DNA from: Gammaproteobacteria bacterium
GTDB lineage: Bacteria > Pseudomonadota > Gammaproteobacteria > HTCC5015
Direction: 5' to 3'
Length of the DNA stretch: 6,746 nt
NCBI GenBank assembly: GCA_020630145.1
Contig: JAHDBX010000094.1
Location: 1-6,746, forward strand
Shown: positions 6,599-6,746 of the stretch, one piece after another
Position numbering within the stretch: the stretch's first letter is position 1
Layout of the letters: each line of letters starts with the position of its first letter
Notes under the pieces: generated by a model
The model's input: the letters and a program-made list of their open reading frames with translations, nothing else
The model's database searches: none
Told to the model about the DNA's origin: nothing
Made by a program: the position numbers and the translations under genes

Positions 6599-6745
6599 CT
6601 AATCTTTCATCAACAAAAAACATATAGAAATAATATACAGGGCAATAATGGGCACAAAGTTCAAAAGGATATAGTACCTAGGGTCGAAATCGGACAAACT
6701 AACAAATACAGTCGCACTACTCAATTCGTGTAATTTTTGTGAAAA
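6599..6745 (-). CDS. Possible 3' end of a membrane-protein gene (partial, enters from right edge)
   Basis: A minus-strand frame is open from the right edge for 48 codons to a TAG at 6599-6601, with no start inside the window that is convincing. The residues read as a polar segment ending SDFDPRYY followed by a strong hydrophobic stretch, ILLNFVPIIALYIISICFLL, then a short MKD tail: the look of a C-terminal transmembrane anchor. The other two minus-strand frames here meet stops within the first ten codons. The family is not recognisable from this fragment. Chance openness over 48 codons in AT-rich DNA is possible, so this stays tentative. Confidence 0.35.
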   Translation of the reverse strand, partial: FSQKLHELSSATVFVSLSDFDPRYYILLNFVPIIALYIISICFLLMKD

Positions 6746-6746
6746 A

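Overview
The window looks like chromosomal DNA of a gammaproteobacterium with moderate to low GC. MutS, NadK and RecN all follow the gammaproteobacterial pattern closely: the MutS mismatch-reading and ATPase residues sit one position or less from their E. coli numbers, and nadK-recN adjacency is also found in E. coli. I cannot name the genus from sequence alone.

Layout. At the left edge is the 5' part of pncC (nicotinamide-nucleotide amidohydrolase, CinA C-terminal family) on the minus strand. A divergent intergenic region of about 125 bp separates it from mutS. Plus-strand genes follow in order: mutS, nadK (NAD kinase), recN (SMC-like double-strand-break repair ATPase) and a DUF2799-type outer-membrane lipoprotein gene. 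The nadK-recN and recN-lipoprotein gaps are only about 15 bp, so these three probably form one transcription unit. The mutS-nadK gap is 63 bp and may hold a weak promoter.

The last 610 bp (6136 onward) differ: AT-rich and lacking long genes. They hold a 48-codon minus-strand ORF for a possible two-helix membrane peptide whose stop overlaps the lipoprotein stop tail to tail, a perfect 13-bp inverted repeat, a minus-strand fragment resembling the 3' end of a tRNA-Thr ending in CCA, two CGGGGC boxes 11 bp apart, and at the right edge an open minus-strand frame that could be the 3' end of another membrane-protein gene. The tRNA-end fragment suggests the right part may be the edge, or the scar, of an integrated element.

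How the genes fit together. MutS recognises mismatches and RecN acts on double-strand breaks. PncC and NadK are NAD-metabolism enzymes. NAD-dependent DNA ligase releases NMN, which PncC deamidates, and NadK converts NAD to NADP, so the cluster mixes DNA repair with NAD turnover; that functional link is inference. No complete new defence or mobile system is visible. The most unusual material is the small convergent ORF and the tRNA-end-like site at the right.
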